A stretch of DNA of 64,000 nt from Desulfurivibrio dismutans (GTDB taxonomy: Bacteria > Desulfobacterota > Desulfobulbia > Desulfobulbales > Desulfurivibrionaceae): assembly GCF_029210385.1 (NCBI RefSeq), contig NZ_JARGDQ010000002.1:62001-126000 (forward strand), read 5' to 3'. This document shows, piece after piece, positions 17,752 to 26,843 of this stretch; positions within the stretch are counted from its first letter, which is position 1; each line of letters opens with the position of its first letter. Position numbers and translations under genes: made by a program. Below the pieces are notes generated by a model. The model saw only the letters and a program-made list of their open reading frames with translations, did not search any database and was not told the origin of the DNA.

Positions 17752-18585
17752 ATGAACTGGACCACCCCGGTGGAGCTGCGCCGCCAGGTGCGGAAATTGT
17801 GGGACCGGGGCCAGCTGCTGGCCGAGCTGGCCGGCGGCGAGAGCATTTTCCCCCGGCGACTGACCCTCAAAACTCCCACCTCGACCCAACTGGCCAGTGA
17901 TTTTGGCGCCGTCCGCGACTGGATCAGCCGATTGCGCGCCGGGGCCGGGGGCACCGAAACCGGGGCTGACGGAGCCGGGGCTGACGCCCCCGGCCGTAAC
18001 CACGACGCTGACGCCGGGGGTGTGCATGGCAGCGGCAAATACCGGATTCAATGGCGGGAGATCAACCACCGGGTACTGGGTCGCAACCGGGTGCCGACGG
18101 CGGTCTGGCTCGACAGCCTGGACCAGGCCCTGGCCCTGCGCCTGGATGTTTTCACCGACCTCAAGCTGCCGGTGCGCCGGGTCTTTATCACTGAAAACGA
18201 GATCAACTTCCTGGCCTTCCCCCGCCTGGCGGCCAGCCTGGTGATCTTCGGCGCCGGCTACGGCTTCGAGGAATGGTCCCGGATAAGCTGGCTGCAAAAG
18301 CAGGAAATCCACTACTGGGGCGATATCGACACCCACGGCTTTGCCATCCTTAACCAACTGCGGCGGATTTTCCCCCAAGCCCGTTCCCTGCTCATGGATC
18401 GGGAAACCCTGCTTGCCCATCGCCGCCAGTGGAGCACCGAACCCAAACCGCAAAAACGCGACCTGCCCCGCCTGCAGCCGGCGGAAGCCGCCCTCTACGA
18501 CGATCTGCGCCATGACCGCCTGGGGCCATCCGTTCGCCTGGAGCAGGAAAGAATCGCCTACAGCCGCCTGCTGGATATTTTTTAA
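17752..18585 (+). CDS. jetD: Wadjet JetD (DUF3322/DUF2220), shortened
   Basis: JetD is the Toprim-type nuclease subunit of Wadjet. The N-terminus WTTPVELRRQVRKLWDRG is normal DUF3322 and the C-terminal Toprim core is intact: the catalytic Glu in FITENEINFLAFP, then YWGDIDTHGFAIL with its DxD, then LLMDRETLLAH. At 277 residues it is well below the ~380-400 usual in the family. After LDSLDQALAL (near residue 126) the sequence jumps directly to LKLPVRRVFITENE, so the central ~100-150 residues appear to be gone, in frame. Residues ~62-90 are an unusual Gly/Ala/Asp-rich stretch. Whether this JetD works is uncertain. It is separated from jetC by the TumE/TumA pair. Confidence 0.85.
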   Translation: MNWTTPVELRRQVRKLWDRGQLLAELAGGESIFPRRLTLKTPTSTQLASDFGAVRDWISRLRAGAGGTETGADGAGADAPGRNHDADAGGVHGSGKYRIQWREINHRVLGRNRVPTAVWLDSLDQALALRLDVFTDLKLPVRRVFITENEINFLAFPRLAASLVIFGAGYGFEEWSRISWLQKQEIHYWGDIDTHGFAILNQLRRIFPQARSLLMDRETLLAHRRQWSTEPKPQKRDLPRLQPAEAALYDDLRHDRLGPSVRLEQERIAYSRLLDIF

Positions 18586-18722
18586 ATTTGATGGTCTCGC
18601 CAAAACTTGTTAATCGTGCTCGGTCGGCATCGCCACTTTTTACGGCGCCGGCACTTCGGCAGCCCGCAAAAAAAATGCCGTGACATGTCGACGCCAACCC
18701 CGGCGCCCGTCAGGGCCTGATG

Positions 18723-19772
18723 CTATTCGGGGAACAGTACCATGTGGCGGACATCGGCGTGGATGCCGATCATCTCGCCGGTGGCATGCGAGCAGTGGCT
18801 GGGGACCAGGGCCTGGACCGGGTGGCCGCTGCTCAGACGCAGGGTGTAGAGAATATTGGCCCCGCGAAAATCCCGGCGCAACACCTCTGCCTTGACCGGG
18901 CTGGCGTCATCGTGGATGACGTCCTCGGGACGGACCAGGACGCTGACGCGGCTGCCGGATGTTATTTTTTCTTCACCAGCACCGCTGTCCACGCCCTTGA
19001 GCAGGCCCAGGCCGGTTTCCACCGCGCCACCGGCCTCCACCACACCCGGCAGCAGCACCCCCTCGCCGATGAAGTCGGCTACAAAACGGGTTTTGGGTCG
19101 GTGGTAGAGGTTATAGGCGGTGTCCCACTGCTGCAGGATGCCGTCATGCAGTACCCCGATCTCGTCGGCCATGGCGAAGGCTTCGAACTGGTCGTGGGTG
19201 ACCAGAAACGCGGTGAGCTCTTCCTGCTTGAGAATGCGCCCCACCTCCCGGGCCAGTTTTTCCCGGATCTCCATATCCAGGCTGGAAAAGGGTTCATCCA
19301 GCAGCAGCAACTCCGGTCGCGGAGCCATGGCCCGGGCCAACGCCACCCGCTGTTGCTGGCCGCCGGACAACTGGTGAGGGTACAGCGGCCCGCTTTCCTC
19401 CAGGCCGATCAGCACCAGCAGTTCCGCCACCCGCCGGCGGCGGTTTTTGGCGTCCAGACCACCCAGGCCGAAGGCGATATTATCGGCCACACTGAGGTGG
19501 GGAAACAGTGCCAGGTCCTGGAAAACCATACCCACCCGGCGTTTTTCCGGCGGCAGAAAGTGACAGTGGCTGCTGACCAACCGGCCGCCCAGGCGGATCT
19601 CACCTTTGCGCACCGGTTCAAAACCGGCGATGGCCCGCAGCAGGGTGGTCTTACCACAGCCGCTGGGCCCCAGCAGGCAGCCGATGGCCCCGCCGCCCAG
19701 TTGCAGATCGATCCCTTTGACGATGTCGGGACCGCCGTAAGAGATATGTACGTTTTTTACTTCCAGTTGCAT
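18723..19772 (-). CDS. fbpC: Iron(III) ABC transporter ATP-binding protein
   Basis: 349 residues with Walker A GPSGCGKTT, Q-loop VFQDLALFPHLSV, signature LSGGQQQRVALARA, Walker B LLLLDEPFSSLD and the His-switch VTHDQFEA. A ~100-residue C-terminal TOBE-like regulatory domain follows. FbpC/AfuC powers ferric-ion import across the inner membrane. ATG at 19772 was chosen because GGGGAG sits five bases upstream; a longer frame from 19811 would overlap the permease gene. It follows fbpB by 10 bases. Confidence 0.9.
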   Translation of the reverse strand: MQLEVKNVHISYGGPDIVKGIDLQLGGGAIGCLLGPSGCGKTTLLRAIAGFEPVRKGEIRLGGRLVSSHCHFLPPEKRRVGMVFQDLALFPHLSVADNIAFGLGGLDAKNRRRRVAELLVLIGLEESGPLYPHQLSGGQQQRVALARAMAPRPELLLLDEPFSSLDMEIREKLAREVGRILKQEELTAFLVTHDQFEAFAMADEIGVLHDGILQQWDTAYNLYHRPKTRFVADFIGEGVLLPGVVEAGGAVETGLGLLKGVDSGAGEEKITSGSRVSVLVRPEDVIHDDASPVKAEVLRRDFRGANILYTLRLSSGHPVQALVPSHCSHATGEMIGIHADVRHMVLFPE

Positions 19773-19782
19773 AATATCTCCC

Positions 19783-21459
19783 CTATTTTTGCTCGCGGCG
19801 GCTGCGGGCAATGGTCAGACTCAGCAGGATCACCGGCACGATCCCCGCCGCCACTATGGCCAGGGCGGCCAGGCTGGACTCGGCCAAAAATTCGTCGGAG
19901 GCCAGCTCAAAGGCCCGCACCGCCAGGGTGTTGAAGTTAAAGGGGCGCAGCACCAGGGTGGCGGGCAACTCCTTGAGGACATCGACAAAAACCAGCAACA
20001 GGGCGGTGAGCAGGCTGCCCCGCAACACCGGCAGATGCACCCGCCGCAACACCTGGAAGGGGCGCATCCCCATGACCCGGGCGGCATCATCCATGGACTG
20101 CTTGACCTTGCCCAGGCCGGCTTCCACCGCGTGCAGGGCCACCGCCATAAAGCGGGCCACGTAGGCAAAGAGCAGGGCCGCCACGGTGCCGCTGAGCAAC
20201 AGGCCGGTGGAGATATTAAAATTATCCCGCATCCAGCTGTCAACGGTATTGTCCAGCCAGGCGAAGGGGATAATCACTCCGATGGCGATCACCAGCCCCG
20301 GCACCGCATAGCCCATGCTGGCCACTTGGACCCCGACCCGGATCACGGGAGTGGGCCGCAAACGCTTACCGTAGGCCAGCAGCAGGGCCAGGGTCAGGGT
20401 CAGCAGGGCGGCGCCGGCGGCCAGCAGCAGACTGTTGCGCATCAGCACCAGGAAATCAGCGTCGAAAGTGTGTTCCCAGGTGGCCCAGGCCCAGGCTCCA
20501 AGCTGAGCCGCCGGCAACAAAAAGCCAAGCATAAGGGGCAGCAGGCAGACCGCAAAGGCGGCCAGGGCCCGGCCGCCGCACAGTTGATAACCTGGCAGGT
20601 CCTGGTGGCGCTGGCCGGTGTTGTGGTAACGAGCCCGGTGCCGTGACCAGCGCTCCAGTACGATCAGTACCAGGACAAAGGTCATCATCAGAGCGGCCAG
20701 CTGGCTGGCCGCGTCGATATCGCCCAGGCCGTACCAGGTGCGAAAAATGCCGGTGGTGAAGGTGTCGACCCCGAAATACTGGACGGTGCCGAAATCGGCC
20801 AGGGTTTCCATCAGGGCTAAAGTCAGTCCGGCGATGATGGCCGGCCGGGCCATGGGCAGGGCCACGGAGAAAAATGAGCGCCAGGGGCCGCAGCCCAGGG
20901 TGCGGCTGGCCTCCAGCACGCAGACCGATTGCTCAAGAAAGGCGGCTCGGGCCAGCAGGTAAACATAGGGGTAAAGCACCAGGGAGAGCATCAGCACCGC
21001 CCCGGGCAGGGAGCGTATTTCGGGAAACCAGTAGTCACCGTGGCCCCACTCGAACCAAGCCCGCAGGGCGGTCTGCAGAGGGCCGGTAAAGTCCAGCATG
21101 CCGGTATAGGTGTAGGCAATGATGTAGGCCGGCATGGCCATGGGCAACAGCAGCGCCCACTGAAAAAAACGGCGGCCGGGAAAGCGGCATAGGGTACAAA
21201 CCCAGGCGCAGGAAACCCCGATCAGCAGGGTACCGAAGCCCACCCCCAGCATCAGCAACAGGGAATTGCCAACGTAGTCGGGCAGCACGGTGGCGGCCAG
21301 ATGCCGCCAGACCTCACCGGTGGGCTTGAAAACGGAGGACAGCACCACCAGCACCGGCACCGACAGCGCCAGGGCCACCAAGGGCACCCCCACCCCCCAA
21401 AAGTCAAGCGGACGGGATCCCCCCCGCCCACCGATATACCGAGCAAAAAAGTGTTTCAT
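19783..21459 (-). CDS. fbpB: Iron(III) ABC transporter permease
   Basis: A fused two-unit permease with about 12 transmembrane helices and two EAA-type loops (SRTLGCGPWRSFFSVALPMA in the first half, ARVMGMRPFQVLRRVHLPVL in the second), as in FbpB/SfuB. It forms the membrane channel for FbpC. The frame is open to 21609, but its first ~25 codons lie in a DNA repeat also found upstream of argF, where they give nearly the same peptide. The true start must therefore be inside: ATG 21459 (558 residues) is preferred, ATG 21534 possible. Confidence 0.88.
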   Translation of the reverse strand: MKHFFARYIGGRGGSRPLDFWGVGVPLVALALSVPVLVVLSSVFKPTGEVWRHLAATVLPDYVGNSLLLMLGVGFGTLLIGVSCAWVCTLCRFPGRRFFQWALLLPMAMPAYIIAYTYTGMLDFTGPLQTALRAWFEWGHGDYWFPEIRSLPGAVLMLSLVLYPYVYLLARAAFLEQSVCVLEASRTLGCGPWRSFFSVALPMARPAIIAGLTLALMETLADFGTVQYFGVDTFTTGIFRTWYGLGDIDAASQLAALMMTFVLVLIVLERWSRHRARYHNTGQRHQDLPGYQLCGGRALAAFAVCLLPLMLGFLLPAAQLGAWAWATWEHTFDADFLVLMRNSLLLAAGAALLTLTLALLLAYGKRLRPTPVIRVGVQVASMGYAVPGLVIAIGVIIPFAWLDNTVDSWMRDNFNISTGLLLSGTVAALLFAYVARFMAVALHAVEAGLGKVKQSMDDAARVMGMRPFQVLRRVHLPVLRGSLLTALLLVFVDVLKELPATLVLRPFNFNTLAVRAFELASDEFLAESSLAALAIVAAGIVPVILLSLTIARSRREQK

Positions 21460-21547
21460 CGGCACAACAAACGTTTTCCCACCAGTAAAAAAGTAAATAC
21501 CCACGGGGACACCCCGCAGGTATAAAAAAGCCATCAGCCGAAAGTCT

Positions 21548-21707
21548 ATTGGTTGTGGCAAAGGGGTGGGTGCCGATAAAACCGGTAGCGGCTCATTCTC
21601 GGCGGGCATCCATGCCCGCCTCCGAGGCGGCGGCGACCTCCTGCACGTCCCATGTGCCCGGCCCCGCCGCCGAACCCGCCGCTACCGGTTTTACCGGCAC
21701 CCGTCCA
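21548..21707. repeat. 160-base intergenic repeat, copy 1
   Basis: Begins ATTGGTTGTGG and ends GTCCAG, and matches 34872-35029 almost base for base in the same orientation. Inside, ACCGGTAGCGG and CCGCTACCGGT face each other near the two ends (about 21580-21691), and a second small palindrome GGCGGGCATCCATGCCCGCC lies within, so it can fold into a large branched hairpin. It sits just upstream of fbpB. No open frame in it is credible. Confidence 0.85.
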
Positions 21708-21867
21708 GGCCCCAGGCACCTTGCCTGTTGCACCCAGGCTTTCTCTTATTCCCCTCAAGTAAGTATCGTGTAACCGGCTGTAATATCGCAGCCAGCAAAA
21801 ACTTACTTGCCGACAAATCGCCGCCACAGCCGGCGTGGGATGCTAATGCCCTGGTTCGTAACACTGA

Positions 21868-21974
21868 AAAACTTTCAGCATTGCCGCAGATTTGCGCAAG
21901 CAGCCCCCGCGAGTATAGCAGCGCTATATCGTGGGGGCTGATCGCGCAAATCTGCGGTGCTGCTGTGCGTTTTT
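21868..21974. repeat. REP-like palindromic element, copy B
   Basis: Lies directly against the stop codon of fbpA. Arms CCGCAGATTTGCGC (21884-21897) and its exact complement (21944-21957) enclose AGCCCCC/GGGGGCT and the core TATAGCAGCGCTATATC. That 17-base core is the reverse complement of the core in copy A. With the repeat at 21548-21707 it accounts for nearly all of the 515 bases between fbpB and fbpA; the remaining ~160 bases (21708-21867) show nothing recognisable. Confidence 0.75.
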
Positions 21975-23009
21975 CTAGCGCCAACCGGCGCGGTCCATCA
22001 ATCTTACCGCTTCCGGGTTATATTCACCCAGGCGGGCCAGGTCAAGGTCATCGGCCTTGAATTCACCCCAGGCGGCCAGGGTGTCACTCAACTCCACCCC
22101 GGAGCGTACCGGAAATTCGTAGTTGGCCGAGGCATACCAACTCTGGGCCTCTTCACTGACCAGAAACTCCAGCAGCTTAACGGCATTGTCCCGGTTACCG
22201 GCATACTTGGTCACCCCGGCGCCGCTGACGTTGATGTGGGTGCCGTAACCATCCTGATCGGGCCAGATCAGGCCGATGGCCGCCACCGCCGCCTGGTCGG
22301 CCTCGTTGCCATTGGCCATGCCGCCAATGTAGTAGGTATTTACCACGGCCACGTCACATTGTCCAGCGGCCACCGCCCGGATCTGGTCGCGGTCACCACC
22401 CCGGGGTGGCCGGGCCAGGTTGGCCATCAGGCCCCGCACCCACTCTTCGGCGGCCTCCTCCCCTCCATGGGCGATGCGGGAGGCCACCAGGGACTGGTTG
22501 TAGACGTTACTGGACGAACGAATGCAGATCTTGTTGCCCAGTTCCGGATTGGCCAGATCGGCATAGGTGCTGATCCCCGCCGGGTCAAAACGATCCTTGG
22601 CGTAGATGATCACCCGGGCCCGCTTGGAAAGACCGAACCAGTGCCCTTCCGGATCGCGCAAATTGGCGGGAATCACCGCGCTTAAAACCGCCGACTCGAC
22701 GGGCTGAAAAACCCCGGCCACCATGGCCCGGCTCAGATTGCCGGCATCCACGGTGAGCAGCAGATCGGCCGGCGAGTTGCGGCCCTCGCTCTGCAGCCGC
22801 TGCAGCAAGGCCTCCGGCCGACCGGCCACCAGATTGACCTTAATACCGCTAAGCTCGCTAAAACGATCCAGCAGCGGCTTGATCAAAGCCTCCTGGCGGG
22901 CCGAATAGATATTGACCTCATCGGCGGCGGCGGATGTCGGAGCGCCGGCCACGCTGAAAGCGAGCAGCAGCAGGGGAACCATAAAAGAGCACAAACGATG
23001 CATGACCAT
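21975..23009 (-). CDS. fbpA: Iron(III)-binding periplasmic protein
   Basis: 344 residues with a signal peptide (LLLLAFSVAGAPTSAAA) and the ferric-binding fold: VNIYSARQEALIKPLLDRF at the N-terminus and the iron-ligand tyrosine pair in VVNTYYIGG about residue 225. It delivers Fe3+ to the FbpB-FbpC transporter encoded downstream. GGGAG lies 3 bases before ATG 23009 and 9 before an in-frame ATG at 23003, so the second may be the real start. The 252 bases upstream contain no clear Fur box. Confidence 0.92.
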   Translation of the reverse strand: MVMHRLCSFMVPLLLLAFSVAGAPTSAAADEVNIYSARQEALIKPLLDRFSELSGIKVNLVAGRPEALLQRLQSEGRNSPADLLLTVDAGNLSRAMVAGVFQPVESAVLSAVIPANLRDPEGHWFGLSKRARVIIYAKDRFDPAGISTYADLANPELGNKICIRSSSNVYNQSLVASRIAHGGEEAAEEWVRGLMANLARPPRGGDRDQIRAVAAGQCDVAVVNTYYIGGMANGNEADQAAVAAIGLIWPDQDGYGTHINVSGAGVTKYAGNRDNAVKLLEFLVSEEAQSWYASANYEFPVRSGVELSDTLAAWGEFKADDLDLARLGEYNPEAVRLMDRAGWR

Positions 23010-23261
23010 AATCTCCCAAAAAAGAATTCACATACCGGCGGTCCCGAACAGACAAGCAACCTTAAATACCGCACCGGGACCATAAATTACCGCAGACGAA
23101 TGGTTGCGCGCCGGACCATCCGTCGGTTTCAAGTTTTATCTACCACTGTTTTTTGGAGATGTCTAATCTTTTTTTAGATACCAATAACTTTATGTTGCCC
23201 TCAACACTTGGGAGCCGTTACAACCTTTGGCCATTTGCCATACCAGATGCCATGGTCGGAG

Positions 23262-23954
23262 TTATGCTTTTCGGAAAACCAGCAAGTTGCGGCAAGCGCC
23301 GGAAAAAGGGAGGGTAAAGGCTACGGTTTGCTCCAGACAATATGGTGAATCGGGCTGCTGTTGCCGCCAGGCGGCCAGCTCCGTTTCGGCCCGGGGCCCT
23401 TTCATACAGATCACCCGACCGCCGGCCGGGCTCAAGGGGGCGCAAAGGGCCAAGAAAGGGGCAATGGCGGTAAAGGCACGGCTGGTGATCACCGCAAAGC
23501 GGCCCGCCAGCTCCTGATCATCGGTGGCCTCCGGCTCCAGTCTTTGGGCCAGCACCACCGTACCGTCATGGAGCCCCAAGGTGCGGATGACATGGCGAAG
23601 GAAAGAAACCCGCTTCAAACGGGGTTCCATCAGGGTAACGGCGAGAGCCTCGGGCCGCCAGCACTTCAACGCCAGCCCGGGAAAGCCGGCGCCACTGCCC
23701 ACATCCAGCAAAGGTAAGCGATAGCTGGGATCCCGGTTGTTTAAGCTGGCCAGCAGGGGCCACAAGGTGAGAGAGTCGAGGAAATGGGTTGCCAGCAGTT
23801 CCTGCGGCGGCGCGGCGGCCACCAGGTTGATGCGGCGGCTCCATTTAAGCAGTTCGTCATGGTAACGGCAGAGCCGGGCGATGGCCGCAGGTTCGGGCGG
23901 CACCCCCAACCGCTTAAGCCCCACGGCCAGTATGTCGGCACATCCCCGGCTCAC
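23262..23954 (-). CDS. rsmG: 16S rRNA (guanine527-N7)-methyltransferase RsmG
   Basis: 230 residues. The SAM-binding motif LLDVGSGAGFPGL is exactly that of RsmG (GidB), which methylates G527 of 16S rRNA. NLVAAAPPQELLATHFLDSL and SRAFTAIAPFLALC are other family hallmarks. It begins 8 bases after pgsA and is the last gene of the minus-strand array that starts at argB. Confidence 0.93.
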   Translation of the reverse strand: MSRGCADILAVGLKRLGVPPEPAAIARLCRYHDELLKWSRRINLVAAAPPQELLATHFLDSLTLWPLLASLNNRDPSYRLPLLDVGSGAGFPGLALKCWRPEALAVTLMEPRLKRVSFLRHVIRTLGLHDGTVVLAQRLEPEATDDQELAGRFAVITSRAFTAIAPFLALCAPLSPAGGRVICMKGPRAETELAAWRQQQPDSPYCLEQTVAFTLPFSGACRNLLVFRKA

Positions 23955-23962
23955 AAGGACGC

Positions 23963-24538
23963 TCAGGAAGAGGAAACGGTGGGCAGGTACAGTTTCTGGA
24001 AACGCACGAAGTACTCCACCCCGGACCAGACAGTGAGCACCATGGCCACCATCAGCAGCACCTCGCCCACTTCATGCAGGTAGGGCAGCGGCAACAGGGA
24101 GGCGGGAAAAATCAGTACGCACAGGGCGATATACTGGAACACGCTTTTCAACTTGCCCATCCGGCCGGCGGCAATGACAATCCCGGCATCGGCCGCCACC
24201 CCCCGGAAGCCGGTGATCACCAGCTCCCGGGCCAGAATCACAAAGGCCACCCAGGCCGCCACCTTACCCAAAGGGATCAGCATGATCAGGGCCACGGCGA
24301 TCAGCACCTTGTCGGCCAGGGGGTCCATCAGTTTGCCCAGCACCGACTCGCTCTGCATCTTACGAGCGAAATAACCGTCGGCCAAATCGGTGAGCGCCCC
24401 GGAAAGAAACAGAATAAAGGCGACCAGGCCGGCCAGTTGACCCGCCCCGGGCAACAGGCAAAGCAGGATAAAGGGCACCACCGCAAACCGGTAAGCGGTT
24501 AGCAAATTGGGCAGGGTTATGATCTGACGATGGGGCAT
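23963..24538 (-). CDS. pgsA: CDP-diacylglycerol-glycerol-3-phosphate 3-phosphatidyltransferase
   Basis: 191 residues, about four to five transmembrane helices. The CDP-alcohol phosphotransferase signature DLADGYFAR, then GKLMDPLAD, is complete. PgsA makes phosphatidylglycerol phosphate, the committed step of acidic phospholipid synthesis in the inner membrane. NLLTAYRFAVVPFIL at the N-terminus is typical. It is tightly packed between fsa and rsmG. Confidence 0.92.
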   Translation of the reverse strand: MPHRQIITLPNLLTAYRFAVVPFILLCLLPGAGQLAGLVAFILFLSGALTDLADGYFARKMQSESVLGKLMDPLADKVLIAVALIMLIPLGKVAAWVAFVILARELVITGFRGVAADAGIVIAAGRMGKLKSVFQYIALCVLIFPASLLPLPYLHEVGEVLLMVAMVLTVWSGVEYFVRFQKLYLPTVSSS

Positions 24539-24544
24539 CGTTCT

Positions 24545-25192
24545 CTACTTACGGGGTCTTTTGGCCCAATCGGAAAGAAATTTCTCCATGCCGATGTCGG
24601 TGAGCGGATGGGCCGCCAACTGGGAAATCACCTTGAAGGGAATGGTGGCGATATGGGCTCCCATCAAGGCTGATTCCACCACGTGGATGGGGTTGCGAAC
24701 ACTGGCCACGATGATCTCGGTGGTGAACCCGTAGTTCTCGTAGATGGTGAGAATATCCTGGACCAGGTTGAGACCGTTTTCGGAAACATCATCCAGCCGC
24801 CCGACAAAGGGAGAAACGTAGGCGGCTCCGGCCTTGGCCGCCATCAGGGCCTGACTGGAGGAAAAAACCAGGGTGACGTTGGTTTTGATCCCTTCTTCGG
24901 CCAACTTCTTGACCGCCTTGAGCCCCGCCGTGGTCATGGGCACCTTGATCACAATATTGGGGTGCAGCTTGGCCAACTGGCGCCCCTCTTCCACCATGCC
25001 GTCGCTTTCCGAGCTGATCACCTCGGCGCTGATGGGGCCGTCCACCAGGGCGGTGATCTCTTTGAGCAGGGCCTCGAAAGGTTTGTTTTCCTTGGCCACC
25101 AGGGAGGGGTTGGTGGTAACGCCATCCACCATGCCCATCTCCACGGCCTGGGCAATCTCTTCCAGATTGGCGGTATCGATAAAAAATTTCAT
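24545..25192 (-). CDS. fsa: Small transaldolase / fructose-6-phosphate aldolase
   Basis: 215 residues, the short TalC/FSA class. It opens [16 protein letters not shown], has the Schiff-base lysine in IVIKVPMT, and SPFVGRLDD and [13 protein letters not shown] further on. The enzyme works in the pentose phosphate pathway (transaldolase) or as fructose-6-phosphate aldolase; these two cannot be separated by reading alone. GGAGG lies 7-8 bases before the ATG. Confidence 0.88.
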   Translation of the reverse strand: MKFFIDTANLEEIAQAVEMGMVDGVTTNPSLVAKENKPFEALLKEITALVDGPISAEVISSESDGMVEEGRQLAKLHPNIVIKVPMTTAGLKAVKKLAEEGIKTNVTLVFSSSQALMAAKAGAAYVSPFVGRLDDVSENGLNLVQDILTIYENYGFTTEIIVASVRNPIHVVESALMGAHIATIPFKVISQLAAHPLTDIGMEKFLSDWAKRPRK

Positions 25193-25236
25193 GGTTTCCT
25201 CCGGAGGTTTAAATAAATTAACGGTGACTGAATATG

Positions 25237-25506
25237 TCAGCCGGCTGAGTTATCCTTTTTCTTTTCGACAAAAGTACGGCGACACTTCTCACTGCAGAAA
25301 AAAAACTCCTCCCCGTGGTGCTGATGCCGCAGGGCCTGACCGCGGGGCACATAAGCGCCGCAGGAGGGATCCTGCACCAGTACGTCATTAATGGCCGCCC
25401 GCTCCCGCTGGTCTTCCGCCGCCAACCGCTTTTTGCGGCCGGCCATATACAGACGGTATAGCAGATAACCCAGCACAATGATGATAATAATTTTCAGCGG
25501 GTGCAT
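25237..25506 (-). CDS. Small membrane-anchored protein with Cys pair (TRASH/PP0621-like)
   Basis: 89 residues: an N-terminal membrane helix ([19 protein letters not shown]), a basic stretch, and a soluble C-terminus containing [15 protein letters not shown] and [12 protein letters not shown]. The pattern Cys...CxxxC resembles small TRASH/YHS-like metal-binding domains. Role unknown. It lies between folK and fsa in the minus-strand array. Confidence 0.75.
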   Translation of the reverse strand: MHPLKIIIIIVLGYLLYRLYMAGRKKRLAAEDQRERAAINDVLVQDPSCGAYVPRGQALRHQHHGEEFFFCSEKCRRTFVEKKKDNSAG

Positions 25507-25520
25507 AAATACCGTCCTTA

Positions 25521-26024
25521 TTATTCGTCCCAGTCTTCGGGGATCAGCCGTTGCCCCTCCACCGCTGCCAAAGAGGCGGCCATGGTGGCGATGTTTTGCC
25601 GCGCCCCCGGGGGCACCAGCGTCGGGGCCAGTTCCCGCAGGGGCTCCAGCACAAAACGGCGGCGGCGCATCTCGGGATGCGGCACCACCAGGTGGGGCAG
25701 GTTGATCACCTGGTCGCCATAAAGCAGCAGGTCCAAGTCAATGGGCCGGTCAAATCCCTGGTGTTGCCGGTCCCGACCCAATTCCGTCTCGATCCGCAAC
25801 AGCAGGGCCAGCAGTTCTTCCGCCGCCAACTCAGTGTCCAGTTCCCCCACCGCGTTGGTAAACCACTGCTCGCTTACCCCGCCCACCGGCTCACTGCGCC
25901 AAAGCCGGGACAAGCGCCGGGCGGTAATACCCGGCACTGCCCCCAACCGCCGCCAGGCCCGGAGCAAGTTGCGCCGCCCTTCGCCCAAATTGGCACCCAG
26001 CCCGATATAGGCCACAACCCTCAA
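25521..26024 (-). CDS. folK: 2-amino-4-hydroxy-6-hydroxymethyldihydropteridine pyrophosphokinase
   Basis: 167 residues. FolK transfers pyrophosphate from ATP to 6-hydroxymethyl-7,8-dihydropterin in folate synthesis. The sequence opens YIGLGANLGEGRRNL and contains the signature DRPIDLDLLLYGD and VPHPEMRRRRFVLEPL. The start appears to be a TTG at 26024 that overlaps the dapB stop (TTGA), so translation is coupled to dapB. Confidence 0.92.
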   Translation of the reverse strand: MRVVAYIGLGANLGEGRRNLLRAWRRLGAVPGITARRLSRLWRSEPVGGVSEQWFTNAVGELDTELAAEELLALLLRIETELGRDRQHQGFDRPIDLDLLLYGDQVINLPHLVVPHPEMRRRRFVLEPLRELAPTLVPPGARQNIATMAASLAAVEGQRLIPEDWDE

Positions 26025-26833
26025 AAATCTTCGAGGCCCAGGACATCGAACATGTTGTACAGCCCTTTGGGCTTGTCCACCACCCAGGCCGCCGCCAGCG
26101 CCGCCCCGCGGGCGAAGTTATCGCGGTTGTGGGCCCGGTGGGTCAACTCCAGGCGCTCGCCGGCGCCGGCAAAATAGACCGTGTGCTCACCGACGATGTC
26201 ACCGGCTCGGATGGTCTGGATGCCGATTTCCTGGTCGGTACGCTCACCAATGATGCCGTGGCGGGCATACACCCCCACCTTCTCCAGGTCGCGCCCCACC
26301 CCTTCGGCCACCATCTCCCCCAGCTTGAGGGCGGTGCCGCTGGGGGCATCTTTTTTCATTCGGTGGTGGGCCTCGACGATCTCGATATCGTAACTGTTGC
26401 CCAGCACGGCGGCCATCTTGCGGGCCACCTTGAACAGCACGTTGACCCCCACCGCCATGTTGGGCGCCTGCACACAGGGAAAGGCATCGGCGGCCAGGTT
26501 ACGCAAATCATCCAGGTTTTCGGTGGTTAACCCGGTGGTGCCGATGACCATGGCCTTGCCTTTGGCGGCCGCCAGACGGGCCAGCTTCATGGTGGCCTCA
26601 TGGAAGGTGAAATCGATCACCACTTCCCCCTGGTCGAGCGCCTCCGCGGGATCTCCCACCATCTTGATCCCCAAAGTGCCCAAACCGGCCAGCTCACCCA
26701 GGTCGCTGCCCACCTCCGGGCTGTCCGGCCGTTCAAAGCCGGCGACCAGCTCCAGTCCCGGCTGCTGCTGTACCATGGCGCAAATCCGGCGCCCCATCCG
26801 GCCGGCCGCCCCGGCCACAATTACCTTGGTCAT
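26021..26833 (-). CDS. dapB: 4-hydroxy-tetrahydrodipicolinate reductase
   Basis: 270 residues. NAD(P)-binding GAAGRMGRRI is at the N-terminus, with the active-site EAHHRMKKDAPSGTA in the middle. DapB makes tetrahydrodipicolinate in the lysine/diaminopimelate pathway, using the product of DapA encoded just upstream. ATG 26833 is chosen because MTKVIVAGAAGRMG is the normal N-terminus; the frame is open 31 codons further but runs into dapA. Confidence 0.95.
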   Translation of the reverse strand: MTKVIVAGAAGRMGRRICAMVQQQPGLELVAGFERPDSPEVGSDLGELAGLGTLGIKMVGDPAEALDQGEVVIDFTFHEATMKLARLAAAKGKAMVIGTTGLTTENLDDLRNLAADAFPCVQAPNMAVGVNVLFKVARKMAAVLGNSYDIEIVEAHHRMKKDAPSGTALKLGEMVAEGVGRDLEKVGVYARHGIIGERTDQEIGIQTIRAGDIVGEHTVYFAGAGERLELTHRAHNRDNFARGAALAAAWVVDKPKGLYNMFDVLGLEDF

Positions 26834-26843
26834 GCCTGGCTCC

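Noticed and set aside
18720-19934. 404-codon plus-strand open frame opposite fbpC
   Set aside because: Shadow frame; fbpC on the minus strand has all ABC ATPase motifs.
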